Assembly: GCF_900172325.1 (NCBI RefSeq)
Contig: NZ_FWFR01000001.1
Location: 1,333,773-1,397,772, forward strand
Length of the DNA stretch: 64,000 nt
DNA from: Oceanibacterium hippocampi
GTDB lineage: Bacteria > Pseudomonadota > Alphaproteobacteria > Sneathiellales > Sneathiellaceae
Reading direction: 5' to 3'
The notes beneath the pieces are model-generated. The model saw only the letters and a list, made by a program, of their open reading frames with translations. It made no database searches and was not told where the DNA came from. Every line of letters starts with the position of its first letter. The stretch's first letter is position 1. Both the position numbers and the translations under genes were made by a program. Positions 35,668 to 45,977 of this stretch are shown piece after piece.

Positions 35668-38400
35668 GTGATGGCGGTCGTCGGATTCGTCAGCGGACGT
35701 CGCAATGCGGGCGCGATCCGTACCCTCGAAAGCCGGCTTGCCGCGCTCGAGCGCCGGCTGGCGGAAACGGGCAGCGTGGACACGACGACGGCTGCGGCCG
35801 CGACGGCGGACCGCCCGTTGCCGGCTGCCGCCACGACCGCCACTGAAACTACGGACGCCGAGGCGAAAGCCGATTCCGGGCCGGAACCGGCCGAGGAGGG
35901 ATGGGCTGCCGCCCAGCCGGGCTTGCACGCCGAATCCGCCGCGACGGAACAGGCCGAACCCGCCGATGCGATCGAGATGCCCGAGTCCGTCGAGGAATCG
36001 GCGGCGCCGCGCGAGAGCTTCGAGAAGCAGCTGGCGTCGCGCTGGCTCGTCTGGCTCGGCGCGGTCGCGCTGGCGCTCGCCGGCACCTTCCTTGTCAAGT
36101 ACGCGATGGACGAGGGGCTTCTCGGCCCGGCGGTGCGGGTCTCGCTCGGCCTGCTGCTCGGCCTTTCCCTTGCCGGGGCCGGCGAATGGCTCCGTCGCCG
36201 CCCGCTCTCGCGGGCGATTGCCGCCGTCCGGCCCGACTATGTCCCGCAGGCGCTGGCAGCGGGCGGCATCTTCACCGGTTTCGCCAGCATCTACGCGGCA
36301 TACGCGCTTTACGGCCTGCTGTCGCCGCTTGCCGCCTTCATCGGCCTCGCGATCGTCGCGCTCGGCGCCGTCGGGCTGTCGCTGTTGCAGGGCTGGTTCG
36401 TCGCCCTGCTTGGCCTGGTCGGCGCCTACCTGACGCCTGCGCTTGTCGCGACCACGGAGCCGTCGGCATGGGCGCTGTTCGTCTACCTGCTGTTCGTCCA
36501 GGCGGCCTGCCTGACCGTATTCCGCTACATGAAATGGCGCTGGCTGGCCCGCTCGACGCTGGCCGGCGGCGCGCTGTGGCCGCTCTTCTGGTTCATCGGC
36601 CCGTTCACGCCACCGGACGTCTGGCCGGCCGGCATCTACCTGCTTCTCATCGCCGGGCTCTATGTCTGGCATCCGGCGCGCCAGCCGGTGACGGCGGGCA
36701 ACTGGCTCCAGACGATGCGCGAGCTCGATCCGTCGGCCCGGCTCGGCTGGTCGGCGGCCTGCGTGATCGCCCTCCTGGCGGTCCCGATGCTGATCGTGGC
36801 GGAGGCCGCGCCGCCGGCCGCGTTCATGGCCGGGCTGCTCGCGGTCTTCTACCTGGTGGTCGCCCGGCGCGACCCGGCCTTCGACGGCCTCGCGGTGGTC
36901 GCCGCATTGATGACCGTGGCGCTCATCGCGGTCTGGACCTTGCCGGATGTCGATTACTACGTCCGCTCGCTTGCCGCCTCGGGCGAGTTTGGCCGCTACA
37001 CCCGGCTCGACGACCTGCTTGCCGAGGCCGGCCTGCGCGCCTACACGCTCGGCGGCCTGCTCTTTGCCGTGCTTTTCGCGGGGGTCGGATTCGCCGCCCT
37101 GTGGGGCGCCGCGCGACCGCCGGTCTGGGCTGGGGTCGCGGCCTTCACCCCGGTTGCCATCCTGATCGTCTGCTACTGGCGCATCGCGGGATTCGCGGTC
37201 GATTACGGCTGGGCGACGGTCGCCGTCATCCTGGCCGGGCTCAACCTGTTCGCCGCGACCCGGATCGCCCGTTACCGCGCCGCCGACGCCCTCGCCGTCT
37301 CGCTCGGCTTCCATGCGGCCGGCGTCGTCGCCGCGCTCTCGCTGGCCATGGCGATGTCGCTGGAACAGGCCTGGCTGACTGTCGCGCTGTCCCTGCAACT
37401 GCCAGCGCTCGCCTGGATCGCTGGCCGGGTGCCGGCGCGGCCGTTCCGCGTCATTGCCGCCATAGTCGCGGCGATCGTTCTCGTCCGCCTGGTCTTCAAT
37501 GTCGAGGTCCTCGACTACGAGACCGTAGAGGGCGCCTGGATCACCTGGATCACCTACGGTTACGGCATTCCGGCCGCGATGTTCTTCATCGCCGCGCGGG
37601 GCTTCCGCAAGACCGGGGAGGGACCGGTCGTCACCCTGCTTGAAGCCGGCGCGCTGACCTTCCTCGTGCTCTTCGTATCGATGCAGCTCCGCCATTTCGC
37701 GGGTGGCTCGCTGACCGCCTATTATGACGACCTCACGGAATTCGGGCTGCAGGCGATCTGCTGGCTCACCATCGCCGCGACGCTGGCCGAGCTCGAACGG
37801 CGGCACGGCAACCCGGTCGCCCGCTACGGCGCACGCATCCTGACCGGCCTGGCCATCGGCCAGATCGTGCTGCTCCATCTCGTCCTTTTCAATCCGATGT
37901 TCACCGGCGATCCGGTCGGCGAATATCCCGTCCTGAACACGCTGACGCTCGGCTACGGGCTCCCCGCGGCGCTGCTGCTGCTGATCGCCGCGCGCAACCG
38001 GGCGACCATGGCGAACCTGTCGCGCGCCGCGGCCGTGCTCGGTTTCGTGCTGGTCTTCGCCGATCTCACATTCGAGGTCCGGCGCGCCTTCCACGGCTCC
38101 GATCTCAACATCGCGAGCGGGCAGACGGTCGCGGAATCATACTGCTATTCGCTGGCCTGGCTGGTTTATGCGCTGGCCCTGCTCGGGCTCGGCATCCGGC
38201 TCCGCCTGCAGCCGCTCCGCTTCGCCTCGCTGGCGGTGCTGCTGGTCGCGGTGGCGAAGGTCTTCCTGTTCGACATGGCCGGGCTCGACGGGCTCTATCG
38301 GGTCGCCTCGTTCCTCGGGCTCGGGCTGGCGCTGGTCGGGATCGGCTATCTGTACCAGCGCTTCGTATTCGCCCGGCCGCCGGTGCCGCCCGCCGCCTGA
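35668..38400 (+). CDS. DUF2339 family large membrane protein
   Basis: Very hydrophobic 910-aa protein with more than twenty predicted membrane helices. A soluble Ala/Glu/Thr-rich linker (about 35-115) precedes the conserved FEKQLASRWLVWLGAVALALAGTFLVKYAMDEGLL entry, typical of DUF2339. Function unknown. The coordinate given is the first standard start (GTG, then ATG 35671). The same frame is open back to 35620, where ATA GAA CTG... would encode ELLYLLASLAILALPV, completing the N-terminal membrane helix and placed 8 bases after GGGAG. The true start is therefore probably at or near 35620. It converges with smc after 13 bases. Confidence 0.88.
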   Translation: MMAVVGFVSGRRNAGAIRTLESRLAALERRLAETGSVDTTTAAAATADRPLPAAATTATETTDAEAKADSGPEPAEEGWAAAQPGLHAESAATEQAEPADAIEMPESVEESAAPRESFEKQLASRWLVWLGAVALALAGTFLVKYAMDEGLLGPAVRVSLGLLLGLSLAGAGEWLRRRPLSRAIAAVRPDYVPQALAAGGIFTGFASIYAAYALYGLLSPLAAFIGLAIVALGAVGLSLLQGWFVALLGLVGAYLTPALVATTEPSAWALFVYLLFVQAACLTVFRYMKWRWLARSTLAGGALWPLFWFIGPFTPPDVWPAGIYLLLIAGLYVWHPARQPVTAGNWLQTMRELDPSARLGWSAACVIALLAVPMLIVAEAAPPAAFMAGLLAVFYLVVARRDPAFDGLAVVAALMTVALIAVWTLPDVDYYVRSLAASGEFGRYTRLDDLLAEAGLRAYTLGGLLFAVLFAGVGFAALWGAARPPVWAGVAAFTPVAILIVCYWRIAGFAVDYGWATVAVILAGLNLFAATRIARYRAADALAVSLGFHAAGVVAALSLAMAMSLEQAWLTVALSLQLPALAWIAGRVPARPFRVIAAIVAAIVLVRLVFNVEVLDYETVEGAWITWITYGYGIPAAMFFIAARGFRKTGEGPVVTLLEAGALTFLVLFVSMQLRHFAGGSLTAYYDDLTEFGLQAICWLTIAATLAELERRHGNPVARYGARILTGLAIGQIVLLHLVLFNPMFTGDPVGEYPVLNTLTLGYGLPAALLLLIAARNRATMANLSRAAAVLGFVLVFADLTFEVRRAFHGSDLNIASGQTVAESYCYSLAWLVYALALLGLGIRLRLQPLRFASLAVLLVAVAKVFLFDMAGLDGLYRVASFLGLGLALVGIGYLYQRFVFARPPVPPAA

Positions 38401-38413
38401 ACGCGACTTCTGC

Positions 38414-41400
38414 TCAGGCGATCTCGCGCATCGCCTCGGCCGCCGCGAGGTCGACCGAGACCAGTTGCGAAACGCCGCGCTCGGCCATCGTGACGCCGTA
38501 GAGCCGGTCCATCCGGGCCATCGTGATCGGATGGTGGGTGACCACCAGGAAGCGCGTGTTGCCGACCCCGACGAGGCGGTCGAGCAGGTCGCAGAGCCGC
38601 TCCACGTTACTGTCGTCGAGAGGTGCGTCGACCTCGTCGAGCACGCAGATCGGCGCCGGGTTGGTCAGGAACACCGCGAACAGCAGCGACAGCGCGGTCA
38701 GTGCCTGCTCGCCACCCGACAGCAGCGACATGATCTGCAGCCGCTTGCCCGGCGGGCTCGCCATGATCTCCAGCCCGGCTTGCAGCGGATCGTCGGATTC
38801 GGTCAGTTTCAGATGCGCCTGGCCGCCGCCGAAGACATGGTGGAACAGGGTCTGGAAATGGGCGTCGACCTGTTCGAAGGCGGCCAGCAGGCGTTGCCGG
38901 CCTTCCTTGTTGAGGCTTGAAATGCCCTGGCGCAGGCGGGCGATCGCCGCCTCCAGGTCCTCGCGCTCGGTGGTCAGCAGGTCGAGCTGTTCCTGCACCT
39001 CGCCGGCCTCGATGTCGGCGCGCAGGTTGACCGGTCCCATGCCCTCGCGCTCACGCTTCAGCCGCTCCAGCCGGCTCTCGACCTCGCCGAGTTCCGGCAG
39101 CGCCTCGTCCGCCTCGACGCCGCCGGCGTCCAGGACCTCCTCCGGCGTCGTCTCCAGCGTCTCCTGCATGCGTTCTGCGATCGCCTGCAACTGTTCGCCG
39201 CCATGCTCGACATCGGCCTGCAGCCGGACCCGGCCCTCGCGGACGTCGGCAAGCGCGGCCTGCACCTCCTTGGTCAGGCGAGCGATCTCGGCGACCTTCG
39301 CCTCCTGCGCGGCCAGCGCATCGGCGGCGTTGGAGCGCGCGCCCTCGGCGAGCACGATCTGCTCCATCAGCAGCGAGCGCTTGGTGACGATTTCCTCCGG
39401 CTTCTGCGCCAGCCCGTCGCGTTCCGCCCGGGCCGCGTCGCGCCGGGCGTTCAGGCGCTCGATCTGGGCGGAGGCGTCGTTCTGGCGGCGCCGCCAGCTG
39501 TCCTGCTCGCGGGCGATCGCGTCAAGACGGGCGGCGCGGTCCGCCGCCTCGCGGGCCAGCCGGTCGCGGGTCCGCTCGGCTTCGGCCAGCGCCGTCCGCG
39601 CTTCGGCGAGGGCCTGGCGCGCCGTCTCCAGCGCGCGCTCGCCTTCCTCCGCCGGCGGCAGCGCCGCCCGACGCGCGGCGAGGTCGGCATGCAGGGCATC
39701 GAGTTCGGCGATCTCGCCCTGGATTTCCCGGCGCTGACCGGCGAGCGTTTCGATCCGGCTCGCCCGTGCCGCCGCCTCGCGCGCGTAGTCGGCGATCAGC
39801 TCGCGAAGCTCGTTCAGGCGCGCCTCGGCGCTGTTCAGCTCGCGGCGGAGCCCGTCCTGGCGTTCGCGCGCCTCCTTCGTCTCGTCCGCCGTGTCCCGGT
39901 GCGCGGCCTGCCGTTTGGCGAGTGCGGCCTCCGCTGCCTTGCGCGCGGTACGGATCTCGGCCAGCCGGTTGCGCTGTTCCAGCCGGATCGCGGCGGCGGT
40001 CTTGGCCCCGGCGCCCCGCTTCAGGCCGTCCCAGCGCCACAGGTCGCCGTCGCGGGTGATCAGTCGCTGGCCGGGCCGGAGGGCGCTCTGCAGGCGGTCG
40101 CCGTCGGCGCGCCCGGCGACCAGTCCGGTCTGGCCGAGCCGGCGGGCGAACAGGGCCGGCGCCTTGACATGTGCGGCCAGCGGCTCGGTGCCGGGCGGCA
40201 GCGCCGGCGCGTCCTTGTAGGCGTCGAGCGCGGCCCAGTGGGTCGGCGCGGCAATGTCGGTGGCGACATCCAGGTCCTCGCCGAGCGCGGCGCCGAGCGC
40301 GGTCTCGTAGCCGGCCGCGACGGTCAGCGCGTCGATCAGCGGCGGCCACATTTCCTGTTCGTCGATGGCGAGCAGGCGGGCGAGCCCGCTTTCCTCGGCG
40401 GTGAGCTTGTCGAGCGCGGCCTGGGCGGCACGCGACGCCTCGTGCGCCGCGCGCTCGGCCGCCTCGCCGCCGGTCCGTTCCTGCTCGGCATGGCCGAGCC
40501 GCATGCGGACGATCTCGACCTCGGCCCGGGCCTCCTCCAGGTCGTTCTCGCCGACATCCGCGCCGGCGGCGGCATCGGACGCCGCATCGAGCTTCCCGAT
40601 CTCGCCGTCGATCGACGCCAGGCGCTCCCGGAAACGGGCGAGCCGGCGGCCGGCGTCGGCGATCTTGTCGTCGAGGCTGCGCCGCTCGGCGCGCTCGGCG
40701 GCGAAGCGCTCGGTAAGCTTGTCCAGTTCCCCCTGGCGCTCGGCCTGGGTCCGGGCGGCCGCCGTGGCAAGGCTCCCGGCCGCTTCCTGTTCGGCCTCCT
40801 CGCCGGCGCGCCGGCCGGCGATATCGGCTGCCTCCGTCTCCAGCCGGGCGAGCGCCTCGACCCCTTCGGTGGCGAGCTTGTCCTCGCGGACGCGATCGGC
40901 CTCGACCTGTTCGAGGCGGCGGTCGAGATCGCGCATCGCGGCCTCGATCCGCGCCTCCTCCTGGTCGAGCGCGTCGCGGGCCACGGCCAGCCGGTGCAGG
41001 GCCGCCGCGGTTTCCGCCTCGCGCTGGCGAAGTGCCGGCAGCGCCTCGGCGGCCTCGGCTTCCTGGCGGGCGAGGGACGCCGACTGCCGGCTTGCCTCGC
41101 CGACCGCGCGTTCGCATTCCTCGAGCTTGCGGCGAACCGCTTCGAGCGCCTCGGCCGCGGCCCGGTAGCGGAGATGAAGGACGATCGCCTCGGCCTTGCG
41201 GATATGACCTGACAGGTTGCGATAGCGGCTAGCCTGCCGGGCCTGCCGTTTCAGCGCGCCGAGCTGCGCCTCGAGCTGGCCGGTGACATCGTCGAGCCGC
41301 TCCAGGTTGGTCTCGGCCCCGCGCAGCCGCAGTTCCGCCTCGTGGCGGCGGGAATGCAGCCCGGAAATCCCGGCCGCCTCCTCGAGCAGGTGGCGGCGGT

Positions 41401-41875
41401 CGGTCGGCTTGGCGTTGATGATCGCGCCGACCCGGCCCTGGCTGACCAGTGCCGCGGCATGGGCGCCGCTGGCGAGGTCGGCGAACAGCAGCTGCACGTC
41501 GCGGGCCCGGACCTCGCGCCCGTTGATCCGGTAGTTGCTGCCGATGTCGCGGCGGATGCGCCGGCTGATCTCCAGTTCCGACTGGTCATTGAAGGCCGCC
41601 GGCGCGAGCCGTTCCGAATTGTCGAGATGGAGCGCCACCTCGGCGACACCGCGCGCGGGGCGCGTCGCGGTGCCGGCGAAGATGACGTCGTCCATGGCGC
41701 CACCGCGCATGCTCTTGGCGGAGGTCTCGCCCATCACCCAGCGCAGCGCTTCGACCAGGTTCGACTTGCCGCAGCCGTTCGGGCCGATCACGCCGGTCAA
41801 TCCCGGCTCGATGACCAGTTCCGTCGGCTCGACGAAGGATTTGAAGCCGGTCAGGCGCAGTCGGTTGAAATGCAC
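38414..41875 (-). CDS. smc: Chromosome segregation protein SMC
   Basis: ATPase that compacts and helps segregate the chromosome. The 1153-aa product has the N-terminal ATPase half with Walker A GPNGCGKSN (31-39), two long coiled-coil arms, and a hinge domain near the middle (about 515-640, around EQEMWPPLIDALTVAAGYETALG). The C-terminal half has the signature LSGGEQALTAL (about 1051) and Walker B CVLDEVDAPLDD. GTG 41875 gives the normal N-terminus MHFNRLRLTGFKSF. It lies 16 bases downstream of the DsbA-like gene, a conserved order in Alphaproteobacteria. scpA/scpB are not in the window. Confidence 0.97.
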   Translation of the reverse strand: MHFNRLRLTGFKSFVEPTELVIEPGLTGVIGPNGCGKSNLVEALRWVMGETSAKSMRGGAMDDVIFAGTATRPARGVAEVALHLDNSERLAPAAFNDQSELEISRRIRRDIGSNYRINGREVRARDVQLLFADLASGAHAAALVSQGRVGAIINAKPTDRRHLLEEAAGISGLHSRRHEAELRLRGAETNLERLDDVTGQLEAQLGALKRQARQASRYRNLSGHIRKAEAIVLHLRYRAAAEALEAVRRKLEECERAVGEASRQSASLARQEAEAAEALPALRQREAETAAALHRLAVARDALDQEEARIEAAMRDLDRRLEQVEADRVREDKLATEGVEALARLETEAADIAGRRAGEEAEQEAAGSLATAAARTQAERQGELDKLTERFAAERAERRSLDDKIADAGRRLARFRERLASIDGEIGKLDAASDAAAGADVGENDLEEARAEVEIVRMRLGHAEQERTGGEAAERAAHEASRAAQAALDKLTAEESGLARLLAIDEQEMWPPLIDALTVAAGYETALGAALGEDLDVATDIAAPTHWAALDAYKDAPALPPGTEPLAAHVKAPALFARRLGQTGLVAGRADGDRLQSALRPGQRLITRDGDLWRWDGLKRGAGAKTAAAIRLEQRNRLAEIRTARKAAEAALAKRQAAHRDTADETKEARERQDGLRRELNSAEARLNELRELIADYAREAAARASRIETLAGQRREIQGEIAELDALHADLAARRAALPPAEEGERALETARQALAEARTALAEAERTRDRLAREAADRAARLDAIAREQDSWRRRQNDASAQIERLNARRDAARAERDGLAQKPEEIVTKRSLLMEQIVLAEGARSNAADALAAQEAKVAEIARLTKEVQAALADVREGRVRLQADVEHGGEQLQAIAERMQETLETTPEEVLDAGGVEADEALPELGEVESRLERLKREREGMGPVNLRADIEAGEVQEQLDLLTTEREDLEAAIARLRQGISSLNKEGRQRLLAAFEQVDAHFQTLFHHVFGGGQAHLKLTESDDPLQAGLEIMASPPGKRLQIMSLLSGGEQALTALSLLFAVFLTNPAPICVLDEVDAPLDDSNVERLCDLLDRLVGVGNTRFLVVTHHPITMARMDRLYGVTMAERGVSQLVSVDLAAAEAMREIA

Positions 41876-41891
41876 CGTGGGGGCGATCCTC

Positions 41892-42554
41892 TCAGGAGCC
41901 GTCGAGAAGCTTGTTGACGGCTTCAGCGAACGGTTCGTATTCGTGCTCGCCGGTGTACTTGTCGCCGTTGATGATGATCGTCGGGGTCGACGAGACCTTG
42001 AACTTGTTGTGGCCGTCGAGGCGGCTCTGCAGGACCGCATTCTCGAGATCGGCATTCTGCATGCAGGCATCGAACTGGGCATTGCCGATACCGGCGAGGC
42101 GGCCGATCTTGGCCAGTTCCTTCATCGGGTTGGCGGCCGAGGTCCAGGCGCCCTGACGCTCGAACAGCACGCCGAGCAGGCTAAAATAGGTGCGCTCGCC
42201 ACCACAGCGGGCGAGCATCGAGGCGCGAAGCGCCGCCTGGTCGAGCGGGAAGTCGCGATAGATGAAGCGCACCTTGCCCGTATCGATGAAATTCTCTTTC
42301 AGGCCGGGCAGGATCGCCTCGTGGAAATGCTGGCAATGCGGGCAGGTCAGCGAGGCATACTCGATGATCTCGACCGGCGCGTCGGCGCTGCCCATGACCA
42401 TTTCCGGGCCGGTGATCGGGTCGGCCGCGAGCGCCAGTTTCGGCCAGGCCGTGGCCGCGACCGGAAGGGCCGCCGCCAGTGCCACAATATCTCGCCTTGT
42501 CAGCATTAATTTACCAATCTTGCCACTAGATGTTGTGGAACTATACCCGCTCAT
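41892..42554 (-). CDS. DsbA-family thiol:disulfide oxidoreductase
   Basis: Exported thioredoxin-fold protein. The active site CPHC is at 71-74 in EYASLTCPHCQHFHEAI, and the cis-proline loop is VSSTPTIIING. The N-terminus (MSGYSSTTSSGKIGKLMLTRRDIVALAAALPVAATAW) has a twin-arginine pair before the hydrophobic core, so export by Tat is possible, though the motif is imperfect. ATG 42554 is selected by GAGGAG at optimal spacing; a GTG at 42587 and an ATG at 42506 are alternatives. This DsbA-type protein preceding smc is a frequent alphaproteobacterial arrangement. Confidence 0.93.
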   Translation of the reverse strand: MSGYSSTTSSGKIGKLMLTRRDIVALAAALPVAATAWPKLALAADPITGPEMVMGSADAPVEIIEYASLTCPHCQHFHEAILPGLKENFIDTGKVRFIYRDFPLDQAALRASMLARCGGERTYFSLLGVLFERQGAWTSAANPMKELAKIGRLAGIGNAQFDACMQNADLENAVLQSRLDGHNKFKVSSTPTIIINGDKYTGEHEYEPFAEAVNKLLDGS

Positions 42555-42641
42555 ATCATGCTCCTCAAGACGTCGTATATGGTTCACCGAGGTATTAGGT
42601 GGCGAATGGGTTTGCCGCTCGCCAGTCCTGTGTGGGGGGCT

Positions 42642-43268
42642 TCAGTCACCATTTCGTGACCGCGTGCCGATCACCGAGCGGCCGAGCCTGTCAAGCGCGC
42701 GCCGCAGGCCGTCGTCGGCGATGCCGGCAAGCAGCGCAGCGAGGCGCTTCTCCTCGGCCGGATCGAGCGGCGTCGGCCGGCGGCCGGGTTTCGTCGGCGC
42801 CTGCGGCGGCAGCGGCGCCTGGACGATGGCAAGCCGGGCGACCGCGCCGTAGCCGTAGAAGGCATTGATGCGTTCGACGATCAGCGGCGCCAGATGCTGG
42901 ACCTCCGGCGCCCGGCCGATCGCGACCCTGAGATGCAGCGTCGCGCCGGTCCCCTTGCCCGGCGGGTAGCTCATCCGCTCCGGGCGGGCGAAGCCGGCGA
43001 TCGTCGGGCCGGCGATCTCGGGCCAGCGCAGCAGCACCGCCGATTCGCTGAATCCGCGACGCCGGAAGGCGCCCCGCGCCGCCTCGGGCACCAGCCGGCC
43101 GAGGGTGCGCGCGCCGCCGCGCCGGGGCTTCTCGGCCGCCTTCGCGGCCTCGCTGTCGCCCGCGGCGGATTTTTTCGCAGTCCCGCCCGCGCCGGCGCCG
43201 CCCGCGCGCGCTTTTCGCCGGGCCGGGCGTTTCCCGCCCGCCTCGTCGGGGTTATTGTCCCTGGCCAT
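42642..43268 (-). CDS. DUF721 (DciA-like) protein
   Basis: 208-aa protein. The N-terminal 50 residues are a basic Ala/Gly/Lys-rich tail, followed by the DUF721 domain: TLGRLVPEAARGAFRRRGFSESAVLLRWPEIAGPTIAGFARPERMSYP, and VERINAFYGYGAVARLAIVQ. DUF721 includes DciA, which loads the replicative helicase in bacteria lacking DnaC; here that role is inferred from the family. The start codon overlaps the mutY start on the other strand within the tetramer CATG (43266-43269). Confidence 0.88.
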   Translation of the reverse strand: MARDNNPDEAGGKRPARRKARAGGAGAGGTAKKSAAGDSEAAKAAEKPRRGGARTLGRLVPEAARGAFRRRGFSESAVLLRWPEIAGPTIAGFARPERMSYPPGKGTGATLHLRVAIGRAPEVQHLAPLIVERINAFYGYGAVARLAIVQAPLPPQAPTKPGRRPTPLDPAEEKRLAALLAGIADDGLRRALDRLGRSVIGTRSRNGD

Positions 43269-44367
43269 GAACCCTACCGCGTCTCCCGACGATTTCGCCG
43301 CCCGCCTGCTGCGCTGGTACGCCCGCCACCGCCGCGTCCTGCCGTGGCGGGCGCTTGCCGGCGAGCGCGCCGATCCCTACCGCGTGTGGCTGAGCGAGAT
43401 CATGCTGCAGCAGACAACGGTGGCGACGGTCGGCCCCTACTTCAAGCGTTTCCTCGAACGCTGGCCGGATGTGGCTGCCCTCGCCGCCGCGCCGCTCGAT
43501 GACGTGCTCACCGAATGGGCCGGGCTCGGCTATTACGCGCGGGCCCGCAACCTGCACAAATGCGCCATCGCCGTGGTCGAGAGCCATGGCGGGCGCTTCC
43601 CGGACGACGAGGCGGCGCTGCGGACGCTGCCCGGCATCGGCGCCTATACCGCGGGCGCGATCGCGGCCATCGCCTTCGACCGGCCGGCGCCAGCGGTCGA
43701 CGGCAATGTCGAACGGGTGATCGCCCGGCATGCCCGGGTCGAGACGGCGTTGCCCAAGGCCAAGGCGGAAATCGCCGCGCTGGTCCGGCCGCTGGTTCCC
43801 AGCCCCGGAGCCGGCGATTTCGCGCAGGCGATGATGGACCTGGGGGCGATGATATGCCTGCCGCGCGGGCCGCTCTGCGACCGCTGCCCGGTCGCGGCCG
43901 ATTGCCGGGCGCGTGCCGCCGGCGACCCGGAGGCCTTTCCCCGGAAGGCGCCAAAGAAGGCCCGTCCCGAACGCCACGGCATCGCCTTCTGGCTGCGCCG
44001 GCCGGACGGCGCAGTGCTGGTCCGCCGCCGGCCGGAGCAGGGCCTGCTCGGCGGCATGACCGAGATCCCGACGACGCCCTGGCTGGAGACCTTGTGGGAT
44101 GCCGAGGACGCGCTCGGCCATCTGCCGGTGGCGGCCACGGCGCTCGGCCCGGTCGCCGGGCGGATCGAGCATGTTTTCACCCATTTCCGACTGACCCTGA
44201 CGGTGCTGGCCGGGACCAGCGACCGGCCGGCGCCGGCCGACGCGCGCTGGTGCCCGGCAGACGAACTGCACGCCCAGGCGCTGCCGACGCTGATGCGGAA
44301 GGTGGTGCGTCACATGGAGAAGCGCGGCACGGCCGGGCCGCTGTTCGCGGAAGACGGTTCGCCCTAG
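43267..44367 (+). CDS. mutY: A/G-specific adenine glycosylase
   Basis: Base-excision enzyme removing adenine mispaired with 8-oxoguanine. The 366-aa product has catalytic E44 in LSEIMLQQTTVATV, the helix-hairpin-helix LPGIGAYTAGAIAAIAF, D145 in AVDGNVERV, the [4Fe-4S] cysteines C197, C204, C207 and C213, and a C-terminal NUDIX-like domain (about 235-355) for 8-oxoG recognition. ATG 43267 overlaps the start codon of the divergent DUF721 gene, and the stop overlaps that of the convergent EF-hand gene. Confidence 0.96.
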   Translation: MNPTASPDDFAARLLRWYARHRRVLPWRALAGERADPYRVWLSEIMLQQTTVATVGPYFKRFLERWPDVAALAAAPLDDVLTEWAGLGYYARARNLHKCAIAVVESHGGRFPDDEAALRTLPGIGAYTAGAIAAIAFDRPAPAVDGNVERVIARHARVETALPKAKAEIAALVRPLVPSPGAGDFAQAMMDLGAMICLPRGPLCDRCPVAADCRARAAGDPEAFPRKAPKKARPERHGIAFWLRRPDGAVLVRRRPEQGLLGGMTEIPTTPWLETLWDAEDALGHLPVAATALGPVAGRIEHVFTHFRLTLTVLAGTSDRPAPADARWCPADELHAQALPTLMRKVVRHMEKRGTAGPLFAEDGSP

Positions 44368-44789
44368 AAGCCGGGCAGCTTGTATTCGTCCGGGCCGACC
44401 TTGCCGTCGTGGTTCTTGTCGAGCTTGCCGAAACGCTTCTCGGCGAGCGCCTGGGCCTCTTCCAGCGTCACGATCTCGTCGTTGTCGGCATCCATGGCCT
44501 TGAAGTCGGCGGAGGTGTCGGTCTTTTCCGGATTGACCTTGTCGAGGCCGCCCGAGGATTCGATCGCCTCCGCGCGGGTGACCTGGCCGTTGCCGTCGAG
44601 GTCCATGGTACGGACGACCCGGGCACGGAAATCCTTCGCCTCCAGCAGGTCGACGACGCCGTCGCCGTTCCGGTCGATGCCGAAGGGCAGGGCGTCGGCG
44701 GCGGCAGGGCCGGCGAGCAGCGCGGTCAGGGTGAGCGCGGCAAGGGCCGTGCCGGTGGCGCGGAGAGCGGTGGGAACGGGCCGGGACAT
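44364..44789 (-). CDS. Exported EF-hand calcium-binding protein
   Basis: 141-aa protein with a signal peptide (about 1-32, ending AAADA) and four EF-hand loops: DRNGDGVVDLLE, DLDGNGQVTRAE, DADNDEIVTLEE and DKNHDGKVGPDE. The third loop has Asp-Glu-Ile in place of the usual Gly at position 6, so its affinity may be lower. The protein is likely periplasmic and binds Ca; its partner is unknown. The stop codon overlaps the mutY stop in a shared CTAG. It lies 17 bases downstream of ccrM on the same strand and may be its co-transcribed neighbour. Confidence 0.9.
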   Translation of the reverse strand: MSRPVPTALRATGTALAALTLTALLAGPAAADALPFGIDRNGDGVVDLLEAKDFRARVVRTMDLDGNGQVTRAEAIESSGGLDKVNPEKTDTSADFKAMDADNDEIVTLEEAQALAEKRFGKLDKNHDGKVGPDEYKLPGF

Positions 44790-44806
44790 GGAGGAAACCT
44801 CCCTCG

Positions 44807-45907
<1,101 letters not shown>

Positions 45908-45915
45908 TCAGCCGC

Positions 45916-45968
45916 GAATCGCGTCAAGAATTAATTGAATCAGTAGGTTATAAGCGAATCATCGAGTC
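45916..45968. promoter_or_regulatory. Cluster of four GANTC sites upstream of ccrM
   Basis: GAATC at 45916-45920, 45937-45941 and 45956-45960 and GAGTC at 45964-45968, all in the 85-base gap between rnhB and ccrM. GANTC is the CcrM target, so the methylation state of this region could feed back on ccrM expression. A TTGACG on the minus strand (complement of 45922-45927) could be a -35 element with the first site in the spacer; the -10 is poor. No CtrA-type TTAA-N7-TTAA pair is seen. Confidence 0.6.
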
Positions 45969-45977
45969 ATTTCTTAG

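Noticed and set aside
35467-38094. Minus-strand open frame of 875 codons over the DUF2339 gene
   Set aside because: Composition (Arg, Gln, Asp, Gly, Glu) is that of an antisense shadow, and the plus strand encodes a coherent membrane protein.
39203-41212. Plus-strand open frame of 669 codons over smc
   Set aside because: Antisense shadow; smc on the minus strand has complete ATPase motifs.
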